In this document: positions 1 through 9,823 of the stretch, piece by piece | Layout of the letters: every line of letters begins with the position of its first letter | How positions within the stretch are numbered: the first letter of the stretch is position 1 | Assembly (NCBI GenBank): GCA_014529385.2 | Contig: CM043954.1 | Span: 9,626,830-9,690,829 of the forward strand | DNA length: 64,000 nucleotides | Direction of reading: 5' to 3' | Source: Adiantum capillus-veneris | Lineage: Eukaryota > Streptophyta > Polypodiopsida > Polypodiales > Pteridaceae | Position numbers and translations under genes: made by a program | The notes under the pieces: model-generated | The model's input: only the letters and a program-made list of their open reading frames with translations | Told to the model about the DNA's origin: nothing | The model's database searches: none

Positions 1-333
1 GGCATTTTGTGTGCATATCGTACATGAATGGGGTACATCCCTATTGAGACCAGGCCAAGTAAAACTGCTTGCAAATTTTTTTTACTAGTGATGTTTAGTG
101 CAAAGTGCCCACCACAAACACCATCGTGACATCTTGATATGATTCCTATGATTTCTTGAGAGAGAGGCACTCTTCGAAGGATTTGGTCCTTTCTTTTGCA
201 ATATAGAGCGTTGTTGATGAGTCGATATCGGGTGGCCTTGTGAGTAAGTGCAGCAACGTCTTTGACTTGTGGTGAAATTGTCAGGGCATTCCCCTGTCTC
301 TAAAACCTACACAATATCATTCATATCATCAAC
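1..333. other. unassigned flank of the composite element
   Basis: I see no coding region, LTR or repeat that I can name here. The stretch ends directly at the 5-bp target duplication of the large composite retroelement, so it is the left part of the old insertion site; its right partner begins at 29074. Confidence 0.5.
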
Positions 334-338
334 ACCTT
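334..338. repeat. left target-site duplication ACCTT
   Basis: ACCTT here is repeated exactly at 29074-29078, just outside the outermost LTR end. A 5-bp duplication is normal for Ty3/gypsy integrase and shows that everything between is one integration locus. Confidence 0.8.
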
Positions 339-1908
339 TGTAATGGAATTGGCCTATTTAATTTGAGAGTAGCGGAATTAATGAGAGTACTTTTGAGAAA
401 TGACTTTATGAGCATAGCGGGTGAACATAATTAAAGATAGAAACATAATCATAGCAATTAGTTAACTTGGCATGAGCAATACTTTTGCAAGAGAGAGAAT
501 TTAGAGAACATGACAACAATTTGAGGACCGGATTTATGTGGAGCCGGTCCCCCCTCCAATAGGCATTTGTGTTATGATTTCTCCCATTAAGAGAGACTTG
601 TTACAATACAATCTTTGTGTTCCTTGTAACCTAGGTGATGCAATGAAGATGGAAAGATGCATGCATCACAAGCATAACATAAAATTGAAGAAAGATTTAA
701 CTATCAGTCCCAAGACCTCAAACACCTTCGAAGGTGGAGAGAGCTAGTAGGGAAGAGGAAGAAGAAACATTTCATAGGAGAAAGAATTAGTTCCTCACTT
801 ATCATAACTCTTCTTGCTAGCATACATAATAGCATAGTAATGAAGAAGAAGGAGATGGCAAGCTTAAGCATTGAAGCATGGATCTTGGTTGGATTTGCAC
901 TCCATAGCCAAGAGTGTTGGTGTAGGATCTCAACCTCTACCTATTTGGAGAAGGAGAGGGGGATCTTGTACTTTGCATAGCACACAATGAGAGTGTTTGT
1001 AAGTGTGTGCGGGTGAGTATACCCCCTAAGCAACCCCCTAGCTTGCTTGGGTCGACCCCCCTTGTAGCTCATGATTAAAGCTCATTGGACCCCTCCAAGT
1101 CTCGACAATCACAAGCAAGAGGCATTACAACCAGCAAGGTTAGCCTTGGGAAAAGTGTCCCCCTTTCCCCTTTGAGAGAGAGGACTGGATAAATGAAAAA
1201 TCAATTAATTAAATCTCCTAAACTATCATTGGACCCCTTGGGTGGTGAATCAATATGTTTCAGGCACACCATGAGGGCAACATGAGGAGGAACTTGAAAA
1301 GTGTCCCTTTTGGTTTCTTTGTACCATGCGTGCCTTGTGTGAGTTTGTGGGTGTTCTCTCTCATCCACCCTCTTTTAGGGCTCGCCCCTCATGCATAGAC
1401 CCAATTCCCACCACAAGCTTGGCGCTTATGCACTTTAAGCTTGGGCTCGGTTCTCACCTCAAGTACAACCCTAGCATGTCGAGCATGTCAAGCACCTCAA
1501 GCATCTCAATCATCAAGCACCTCAAACATCTCAACCACCTCAATCATCAAGCACCTCAAGCACCTTAGTCATCAAGCATGACAAGCAGGACAAGCACCTC
1601 GAGCTGGGTCGAGTTCCTGCCTCAAGCTCAGCCCTAGGTTACCTAAGGTCAAAGGACTTTTAGACACATTATTGGAGGTCTTCAATGAAGCTAACCCTAA
1701 GGTCTTATGATCCATTGATTAGACTTTATCATTGATAGACCAACTCTCATTTGAGCCCCTTTACCATTGGCCCCATGTTGAGATAGATCTATAAGCACGT
1801 GTCTACATCTTAACCCTTGTTCCCGTGTATTCTCTCACATTAAGTGATCAGTTTAATATGAGAAAATAATTTGGGTTGGTTAGATATTAGATATTAGATT
1901 TTATGCCA
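339..1908 (-). repeat. left LTR of the composite chromovirus
   Basis: On the plus strand it begins TGTAATGGAATTGG and ends TTATGCCA, the complement of a TG...CA LTR. It is the 3' LTR of internal region A. About 1570 bp. Near 1470-1570 it holds a degenerate minisatellite built on units like TCAAGCACC, also seen in the other two LTRs. Confidence 0.8.
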
Positions 1909-1921
1909 TTACGAATCTCTT
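1909..1921 (-). other. decayed polypurine tract, region A
   Basis: Read on the minus strand this is AAGAGATTCGTAA directly before the LTR start. The equivalent in region B (11991-12003) is the cleaner AAGAGAGAGGTAA. It would prime plus-strand DNA synthesis. Confidence 0.5.
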
Positions 1922-3684
1922 GAAATCATAGTCGTCCTCGACTATGCGGTAGAAGAGATAAAGCATTAGTCATTAGTCAATTTTACTTAGTGGTTAGAGG
2001 ATCCCTTTTTACCCTATGACATCTTTCCAAGATGGATGACTACTAATCCATTTGGTGCTTGGGAGACATAGCTTCCGCATGCATGTCTGCTCTTTAGTCC
2101 ATTTCATTCTCCCAAAGTAGAGTGACAAATTCTACATTGTGTTTGAGAGACGTCGTCATCCCAAATATGATTCTAAGCATGCATACTAGTTAAATTTGTG
2201 CACAACTAAAAAGAGGACTAGTCTTAAAAGACAAAAACATGAGTCGTTCTAAGAAATTTTTACATTTGCTTACTCTAATGTAGCATTGTAAGCATTCACA
2301 AGGTTCATACTATTTTTAATCTGTATTCCTTGCATCCATCTAGCATCTTCAAAAGGATAATTTTTGAACTTAATAAGATACCGTCAGATAATCTTACCAT
2401 GTCTTAGTACCTTGTCTTCATGCCGAAGGATAGCTTCGGGTTGTAGCACCTCTTCTTGGCCTTCAATTTTGGGAGTGTCTTCAATAATTGGTTCACTTGG
2501 TGGCTCTCCTTTGTAGGGCTTAAGTAGGCTTACATGAAAGGCATTGTCTATGAGCCAATGCTTGGGCAACTTGATTTGATAAGCCGTCTCATTAATGGGG
2601 TTCAAATTTTGGAAAGGACCATAGTATATTTTTGCTAGTTTAGCATAATACTTTTGATGGCCCGTAGGATTTTTGCCCGTCGTTTGCCTTAATCGAGCCT
2701 TAGGAAACTTAAGTAAGACCCAATCATTTTATTTGAATGAAGGTCTTTGCTGAGAGATGTATATAGCCTCCTTAATCTTTTGAAAAGATTATTGTACGTC
2801 ACGGCTATACTCATCAGCGGGGGCGAAGATCTTCCCATGTACTTTGAGTAGCAAGGGACTTTTAGGTCTTCCCTCAATGATCTCAAAAGGTGCTTTTCCC
2901 ATAGAAGTATGTACAATATTATTGTAGGAATACTCTACAAGAGGTAATTACTTTTCCGATTATGAGCGTAATCTACTCAGGTAATATAAGTTTTGAGTAG
3001 ATCGAGTTTTGTAAGATTGGATATCTCACTTTGGCCATCCATTTGTGGGTGATAGGCCGAAGAGAAATTCAATCTTGTTCCTAGATTTTCAAAGCGACAC
3101 GATGGATGTTGGTAACCCATGGTGCTTGAAAATCTGAGATATGAAGAGAGTTGCCATTTGATGTGCCTTAATACTCTTTTTGACAGGAAAAAAATGTGCT
3201 TGATTGCTAAACCTATCCACTATTGTCCATATTCCCGTATTCCCATGGATACACTTGGGTAATCCAAAGATGAAATCCATGTATATACTCTCCCATGGTG
3301 AATTTGGGATAGGCAATGGCTGGAGTAATCTAGGTTGCTTCCCTCTATCATACTTGGTCTTTTGGCATACTACACATTTTGAACATACTCTTGTATGTCC
3401 ACTTTCATGGTAGGCCAATAGAAATATGTCTCTACTCCTTGGAGAGTAGGTTGAATACCTCTATGTCCCACATATGCAGGAGCATGTGATCCACACATAA
3501 CTTTTTCATGAAGGGAATGTGTAATGCATAGCCTATTTCCATGGAGAGGATAACCATCCTGGAAAGTGAATGGTTCCTCTTTCTTCCCCAAAGCAAGGGC
3601 TGACATTATGTCTCTACAGTCAGGGTCAGTAGCATACTTATCTATCATAGAAGATAGATCATTATGAGTAGCTATAGACACCAC
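1922..3684 (-). pseudogene. integrase and chromodomain, region A (broken)
   Basis: Minus-strand fragments give the H2C2 zinc region (VGHRG, then VCQKTKYDRG), the first catalytic Asp (MDFIFGLP) and, after a gap, the catalytic Glu region (GQSEI near 3010-3035). The piece carrying the second catalytic Asp, present in region B, is deleted just after TSIVS near 3090-3100. The C-terminus has the LLKPYKG segment, then a chromodomain-like stretch (near 2340-2440: AILRHEDKVLRHG, then YLIKFKNYPFEDARW after a frame change). The chromodomain would bind modified histones and steer integration. Several frameshifts and the lost Asp make it non-functional. Confidence 0.75.
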
Positions 3685-4069
3685 ATTAACTTTTGGTCCT
3701 CGCGTAAAAGTGCATCGGCCACTTGATAGTGCTTACCAACAATGTGAGAAATATGAAAATTAAATTGCAAAAGAAAATATGCCCATTTCATTTGTTTGTC
3801 GGAAAACTTGGGTTCGTCATAAAATACTTGAGAGTTTGGTGATCGGTTCGTAGAATGAATGGAGTCCCCAATAAGTAGTGCTTGCATGTGTCTAGGGCAT
3901 GTAGAACAGCTAAAAGTTCTATCTCATAAATGCCCAAGACTCGTTCTCATCAGTATTGAGCCTTTGGCTCTCATATGCTATGGCATGCCCTTCTTGAAGC
4001 AAAACTGCTCCAAGGCAATCACCGCAAGCATCACATTGGACCTCAAATGGCTTTAAGAGATCTGAAAGT
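3672..4069 (-). pseudogene. RNase H C-terminal part, region A
   Basis: This minus-strand segment matches the RNase H of region B (13811-14443): FHISHIVGKH, YQVADALL and nearby residues. It stops at 4069 where a TIR element was inserted; the rest of the RNase H and RT resumes at 6787. Small indels break the frame. Confidence 0.75.
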
Positions 4070-4077
4070 ACGAGGAC
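4070..4077. repeat. left 8-bp target duplication of the TIR element
   Basis: ACGAGGAC here corresponds to ATGAGGAT at 6779-6786; the empty site in region B reads ATGAGGAC (near 14208). Both differences are C/T changes, as expected for methylated plant DNA. Confidence 0.6.
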
Positions 4078-4244
4078 CCCGGGGGATTCACCATGGAGAA
4101 CTTACCGTTGTCAAGAAATTTACGGTCTTTCCAGGAAAGCACCGGGCTTATGGCTGTGAGAGTTTGTGAGAGAACTCAACAAAAACTATATGAAGGAGTT
4201 AAACCATAGATGCCATGAAGACTAGGGTTTGGAAAGAAGTGTAA

Positions 4245-4523
4245 TCAAAGAAGACTCACTCTTTCTCTCTTGCACTCACACACACAAAGAAATAACACAA
4301 AAGATAATTTCAAAACAATATGAATATGAAAAAAATAAAGGCTATGGTCATATCGTATCATAGGTAATATGAAAGGGTTAATAGATGAGTTAATGGCATT
4401 CAATCTTGGCTGACCAAGTAGGCTACGAATTATTCTTTGGAATTGTAATTTTGTGCTTACCATAATATATATATTTTGTCTAGTGATTGGGATTAATTGT
4501 GTGTAAAAATCCTCTTGGTTCAT
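4245..4523 (-). CDS. small LTR ORF 2, solo-LTR copy (altered C-terminus)
   Basis: The start MNQEDFY and the motif NPFILPMIRYDHS match small ORF 2 at 43990-44202. Near the end a frame change replaces the usual DVFIFVL ending, and the ORF runs on to 92 codons. Its ATG overlaps the stop of small ORF 1 by ATGA, as in the other LTR copies. The function is unknown and no protein family is recognised. This copy is drifting. Confidence 0.55.
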   Translation of the reverse strand: MNQEDFYTQLIPITRQNIYIMVSTKLQFQRIIRSLLGQPRLNAINSSINPFILPMIRYDHSLYFFHIHIVLKLSFVLFLCVCECKRERVSLL

Positions 4524-4738
4524 AGCAAGATAACTACGCTTACGTAAAAAAAAAAGTTATAGTCTATGAGAGGTAGTATGATGGGATCCGATGATAGAAG
4601 TATTTCATTAAGCCTTTCTGGGCCAAAGAGAAACACTATAGGTTGTTGAAAGTGTATTTTATGGCTAATCCATACGTTAATTCTAATAGATTGTACAGAG
4701 TGAAAGCGATAGAAATGATCATCATGTGGGTTATTCAT
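4520..4738 (-). CDS. small LTR ORF 1, solo-LTR copy
   Basis: 72 codons, matching small ORF 1 at 43775-43993 in length and almost all residues (RINVWISHKIHFQQ, then PIILPLIDYN). The conserved S-F-D-V near the C-terminus has become F-F-Y-V, suggesting relaxed constraint after the element was reduced to a solo LTR. The function is not known. Confidence 0.55.
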   Translation of the reverse strand: MNNPHDDHFYRFHSVQSIRINVWISHKIHFQQPIVFLFGPERLNEILLSSDPIILPLIDYNFFFYVSVVILL

Positions 4739-6248
4739 CTAGGATAGTATGTGAGAAATGTAGATATGAGAGAAGTGAAGAGATGAGAAGTTTCCCTCCC
4801 AAGCCCTATTCTTGCCCGTAGGCAATAAGGATACTGCGGGGAGAGATGTACCTGTAGTAGCAAGGAGAACCTAAAATTTATAGAGAGGACGAATTACTAA
4901 GAGTGAGAGAGATAGGTTTGGTTAACGAGATGAGATTAGATATATATATATGTTGGATTAGAGATGAAAAATACAACAATAAGAAATCAAGAAAACATCA
5001 ATGTAGAACACATCTTACTTGACAAACCCTTCAGCACCATTATTGATGGAGAGAGAAGAAGAGGGGAGAATTCGACTTTGATTGATACGCCAATTCCATA
5101 CCCTTCTTTGATTAGAGTTGATCTTCCAAGGATAGCATGCAAGGATGGCTAGTCTTCCTCTAGGAGAAAGTGTAGGCTTAGGCTTATGTTAAAGGCTAAG
5201 TACAATTAGGCATTACTACTCACTCCCTCAAGAATTCCTCTCATCAATGGCTTGAATGCTTGAGTGGTTTTCAAGGAAGAAAAGTTCCCTTTTTATAGGT
5301 GAAGGGAACCCCCAAGGGTTTACACAAGAAGAGAGGAGCCAGTGTGAATAGAAACTGGAAAAGTTGGAAATGAGATGTCCCTGCATGATGTGGGTAGACT
5401 GGGGTCCAATATTTTGATCATATCTCCTCAACCGTGGCTCCAAATAAAAAAGTAAAAATATGGGCAGAAACTTTAGCTCATTAGCTACGATTTTTATTTT
5501 AAAATCATTTTGCAATTCGGATTGGAACCTTGTGTAAAAAATTCATCAAAATAGGATCCATTTCTGGTAGCAAAAGTCTTCCTGTGGCCCCCTTAGCCTA
5601 AACTTTCATTTGATTCCAAAGGACACCTCATGCCATATGAAAGCATGACATTGCTCCTTGACAAAGTTTTGTAATCATGCTTGCAATAATGCATTAAAAT
5701 AAGTGTATCTTTGAAATCATGCCACTTAGTGTCCCACTAGGATTTGATTCCCTCCTAGTAGCTAGTTAAAAATAAATATAAGAAAAATATGAAAAATACA
5801 TAGAATATATATATATTGGATTTTACCCTAGATATAGCATCTAGCTAGGGTGTGAGATGATAATGAGATAGTAGAAATAAAGAATCGATGCTTTTTGCCC
5901 CAAGTTAAAGAGGCGGAGCTATTGATGCTTTTCCCATAGTATTTTCTGATGGTAAAGTAAGAATAGGTTACCCTTGAGAAAAATAATAGGATGAGATAGA
6001 AGGCTTATTATTATACTTAAATATGCATATGTACATTATAGGAAAGATAATTATGTATCTAAAAAATTACAAGATAGATCTTGTAGCATGCGTTCCCACT
6101 ATGTACGTGTCACAGTACGACACCGTACCACGTAAGTGCAAGGGAGGGTTTTTTTTTTACATGTTACATAAGCGTATAAAGTAGGGGCAGGTTCCCAATA
6201 ATTTATCTCCCAAGCCTAGAAATAAGGGAGGGGGTATCATATTTATGT

Positions 6249-6273
6249 GGGGGGGGGGGGGGGGGGGGGGGGG
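6249..6273 (+). repeat. uninterrupted run of 25 G
   Basis: A pure G tract of 25 lies inside the TIR element remnant. It could form G-quadruplexes, and its exact length may be a sequencing or assembly artefact. Confidence 0.85.
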
Positions 6274-6778
6274 TACCTAGGTTGATTACTTGTAATGACT
6301 GGCCACCGATGTGCACTAGAACTCATAGGAATTTAGGGGAAGCTTTTTATCAGGCCACACAACAAAATTTACATCAAACCGATCATAGATAAGAGCTCAT
6401 TGGGAGCAGGTCAAGGGTTGAGTTACACTAGCTTTGGATGGGTCAAAATTGGACGAGTAGCCAAATTTTAGGTTGATCGGGCACATAGTTTGAATGTCAA
6501 ACTAAGATACATTGAGGGTACATCTAGTTATCAACAGAAGTGGTTCCTTAGTACATTGCCTGTCACTATGCTATAGACTTTGACTGGTTTTACACAATTA
6601 GATCATGTGAAACCTAATTTTATATGTAAGATAGGGGTGTGATAGTTTTCTTCATGGATTGTCGTATAAGCATAGAAAGGGGGGTCACATTCCCTAAAAT
6701 GAGTCATATCTAGGGGTTTTATCAAATTTTTCCACTCGTAGGTGGCACCCATTTTGTATATAGAGTGAATCCCCCAGG

Positions 6779-6786
6779 ATGAGGAT
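6779..6786. repeat. right target duplication of the TIR element
   Basis: ATGAGGAT, partner of ACGAGGAC at 4070-4077. Confidence 0.6.
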
Positions 6787-7538
6787 TGGTTGGGAAGCAA
6801 GCTTCTCTTTGAGCTTATCAAAATCATTTTGCTCCTTAACAGTCCATACATACTTAATGTTATTCTTAGTTAAGTTGTGTAGTGGTCCTGCTACTTGAGA
6901 GAATTTTGCTATGAAACGTCTATAGTATGCACACATACCAATAAAGCTTCTTAGCTCATGTAGATTCCTTCGGTTAGGCCATGCTTTTATTACCTCTAAC
7001 TTTGATGGATTCATATGGATACCATCTTGAGAGATAATATGACCTAAGTATCGAGTCTCGTGAAGGAAAAATTCACTTTTCTTTTGGATGATAGCCACTC
7101 CTAAGGTTATTCCTACTAAAGTATGTAGAGCCTTGTAGCTTATCAAACAGATCGTCTACCCGAGGCATGGGAAATCTGTTTTGATAGTGATATGGTTTAG
7201 TGCTTAATAGTCCACAAACATATGGTATGTACCATCTTTCTTTTGCACTAAAAGGACTGCAGAGAAAAAGGGAGAGGAAATAGGCCTCACCATCCCTTTG
7301 TCTACCAATTCCTATACTTGCCTCATGATCTCTTGAGCTTGTGAGACTCGATAAGGAGGTTTGTTAGGTGGTGAGCTCCCTGGAAGGAGCTCAATGCGAT
7401 GGTCATCATTCCCTCGTTCTAGAGATAAGTTCATAGGGATATCATCGATGAACACATCTTGGAATCCTTTTAAAAAATTAGACAAGTCTAACTCTTCTTG
7501 ATTCCTACAATTTACATTTGATGAAACATTAGGATCTT
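6787..7538 (-). pseudogene. RT and N-terminal RNase H, region A (core deleted)
   Basis: Minus-strand motifs include LGHIISQDGI and SFIGMCAYYRRFIAKFSQVAGPL, the end of a Ty3/gypsy RT and its link to RNase H. Compared with region B, about 250 bp are missing near 7085-7100, removing the segment with the F-F-D-D catalytic motif. Upstream RT sequence (PNKPP, SQAQ, VQKKDGTY) is present but frameshifted. The protein could not have been active. Confidence 0.75.
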
Positions 7539-8087
7539 TTAGAGACTCTTTGACAAAAATATGTACACAAAAACTGAGCTCTTCATTGACTTATAAAAAG
7601 CAAGAGGATTTACAAGTGGAATAGTGTGACCATGCTCACTAGCATCTATATACATGTTCTTTCCCCTGTAGGTGAAGTAGATTCTCCTTTCAAGGAAATA
7701 TATGTTGGCAGCCATGCGATCAAACCATGGCGCCCCTAGGATAGCATCCTCATGTTGGAGAGGAAAGATGAAGAAGTCTTCTTTGTCGACATAGCTTTGG
7801 GCATGAAGCCTCAGCTTCGCAATCAAGGGAGTAACAGAGGCTTGCTGTCCCCTGAAAGTTGCGTCAGCCATTACCATATCTTCCATCTCAAAATCTTGAA
7901 TGACCAACTTGGTGGCCAACTCCGTTGACATGAAAATGTGAGTAGAGCCAGGGTCAAACAAGATGAAGGCATCATGATCTCTTACCTTTCCCCAAGCATA
8001 GGAAAGTGATGATCCTTTGCAATGAGCATCCTCTTTTGGAGATTCGATGGTGGAATCCCTATGAGTTTTGGCATTGTGAGTATTCAT
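7539..8087 (-). pseudogene. retropepsin-like protease, region A
   Basis: The catalytic motif is FDPGSTHIFMS (D-P-G-S in place of the usual D-S/T-G), followed by ILGAPWFDRMAAN, the second hallmark of gypsy proteases. The enzyme would cut the Gag-Pol polyprotein inside particles. The reading frame is open for 182 codons but is detached from gag and RT by frameshifts. Region B has the same domain at 15103-15720. Confidence 0.75.
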
Positions 8088-8872
8088 CTTGGGGCAAGAA
8101 TGATAACCATGTCCTTGCTCTGCACACTTGAAACCCTTATGGTCCTTGCGAAAAGCCTCAAGATCTTCAGGAGAGAGTTTGTTTTTACCTTTGTAAACTC
8201 CCTTCTCCTTGGACCGATTGTTGTTGTTGTTGGAAGTGCCTTGGGAAGAATTTTAAATATTGGTTCTTTCCTTTCCATCATTTTTGTCTTTGTTTTCCAT
8301 GCGCTTGACATTACATCTATCCCCTTGATGTAAATTGATGCGTGAAGCAACCATGGTGTGATGGATTACTTCGCTAATAGTACCAGGCCATTAAGAGTTG
8401 ATGTATTTGGCCATCTCTTCAGGTAATCCTACACATAATTGCTACCTTTGCTTGGTAAAGTCTTTCTTTTGAAAGACATTAGCCTTGAGATGTAAATCCC
8501 AAAACTTGTCTACATACTTGTGGATAGACTCATGAGAGAGAAGGTTCAAGCTGCGCCATTTGGTAAGCACTTTTTTTTTTCATCGCTTGCAAGGAATTGC
8601 TTCATGATGGAAACTCGTAGAGTTTTCCATGTCTTTGGGGCTTCACCATTGCCACGACGGCTAGCCCACCATTGACGAGCTAATTTTTAGAAGTGCATAG
8701 CTACATGGGGTAGCTTGGAGGACTCTATGAAGCCCTCGTCTCCAAAGGCCGCATCAAGTTGTTGGATGAAGGACAACACTTTGTGGGTAGAGCCAAAGGT
8801 GCCATCATAGGTGAGAGAATAGATACTCTTTCCTCCCTCCTTGAACTTCTTTAGCTTTTGTGACTTTGCCAT
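8084..8872 (-). pseudogene. gag capsid region, region A
   Basis: The start MAKSQKLKKFKEGGKS is shared with the longer gag ORF of region B (15883-16575). The reading frame is broken repeatedly, including an insertion in a T-run near 8570. The zinc knuckle that follows in region B is degraded here. It would have formed the particle shell. Confidence 0.65.
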
Positions 8873-9409
8873 CCAGGAAATGATTTGTGATGCCCTCCCC
8901 TCTTGTATTCTATAGGAGAATAGCCATAGATTTTTTTGGAAGAGGAGGAAGGTGAAGAAGAAGGAGAAGAGGGTGACCTCTTTCTAGACCTTTTCTCCCT
9001 TTGTTTCCTCTCTTCCCTTTCGGAGTGACAAGGAGAAGGACTATGTGTTGATCTTTTTCTCTTGGGAGGAGTGGGCGATTGTCTAGACCACCGTCTTCGT
9101 GGAGCCACATCTTCAGAGGAACTTAAACTTTCATTACTTTCTTGCTCTTTGGATTTCTCCTCTTTAATGGGAGAGAGTCTTCTTTTGGGGGTCTCTTCAA
9201 GAGGACTCCTAAGCTCTCTCTTCTCTTGGAGAGGAAGGGAAATTCCATAAGCACGAAGTTTTTGAGGAACTTTGGCTTGCAAAGCAGGGTTTCCCATAGC
9301 TTGCAGTGATGAGATAATTCACAAACATGGGAGCATCATCATTAGCACCTTCAAGTGCAAAATCAAAGCTATCAATGTTCATTATACTCTCTTGATTATT
9401 GTCAACCAT
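8851..9409 (-). pseudogene. basic, Ser/Arg-rich N-terminal gag region, region A
   Basis: The reading contains many RS and SP pairs (RRWSRQSPTPPKRKRS) and a Ser run, and precedes the capsid ORF with a frame change near 8870. Region B has the same arrangement at 16508-17152. A charged, low-complexity segment in this position may bind nucleic acid; that is inference. The extreme N-terminus (MVDNNQESIMNIDSFDF) is in another frame. Confidence 0.5.
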
Positions 9410-9810
9410 GTTAACAAAATTTATATATGTACTTAGTGTATTCTTTGGAAATTCAAAACCTTAGTTGCCACTCCTCTTAGCCTTTGAAAATCGGCTATTA
9501 AGTATCTACACCCATGGCTCAAAGTGGTTAATTATAAAGAGTAGAGGACTAAGTCTAACATAGTAGAGGTGCTGAGGGCTAGCTCCTTTCGGACTTCTTA
9601 TGGCTCGATAAGGGTAAATCCGTAGACAAGTCTAAAAAGTCTCCATCATTAAGTCCAAACCTCCCGAGGTATGCACCATATCCCACATAGTGGGCTCAGC
9701 AAAACCGATAATAGATCCCAGTTCCACTTACCCGAATATAATTAACAACATCAACCATTTATAGGCTACTTAAGGACCTATCTTCTTAAGCAAGAAAAGA
9801 GAAACCAAAT

Positions 9811-9822
9811 GCTATGATACCA
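9811..9822 (-). other. primer-binding site, region A (tRNA-iMet-like)
   Basis: The minus strand reads TGGTATCATAGC one base from the LTR, one mismatch from TGGTATCAGAGC, which pairs with the 3' end of plant initiator tRNA-Met. Confidence 0.75.
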
Positions 9823-9823
9823 A

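Larger units (their letters stand above)
4109..6122 (-). mobile_element. solo LTR (2014 bp) of the 42-52 kb Ty3/gypsy family
   Basis: The reverse complement matches both LTRs of the element at 42390-52430 from end to end, and its length is the same, 2014 bp. CCGT at 4105-4108 and 6123-6126 forms a 4-bp target duplication. Nothing internal remains, so LTR-LTR recombination removed the body. It carries its own copies of the two small ORFs and the U3 block. It sits inside the TIR element, so it is younger than that insertion. Confidence 0.85.
4078..6778. mobile_element. hAT-like non-autonomous TIR element, with nested solo LTR
   Basis: The ends are inverted repeats: CCCGGGGGATTCAC on the left and, on the other strand, CCTGGGGGATTCAC on the right (one mismatch in 14). 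With the flanking 8-bp duplication this fits a hAT-type element; a Mutator-type reading with a 9-bp duplication is less good. Removing the solo LTR leaves about 683 bp with no transposase, so it would depend on an enzyme made elsewhere. It interrupts the RNase H of region A; region B supplies the uninterrupted sequence. Confidence 0.6.

Noticed and set aside
1470-1570. Short direct repeats (TCAAGCACC units) as a possible CRISPR array
   Set aside because: The units are degenerate, without regular spacers, and occur in every LTR copy: a minisatellite inside a plant LTR.
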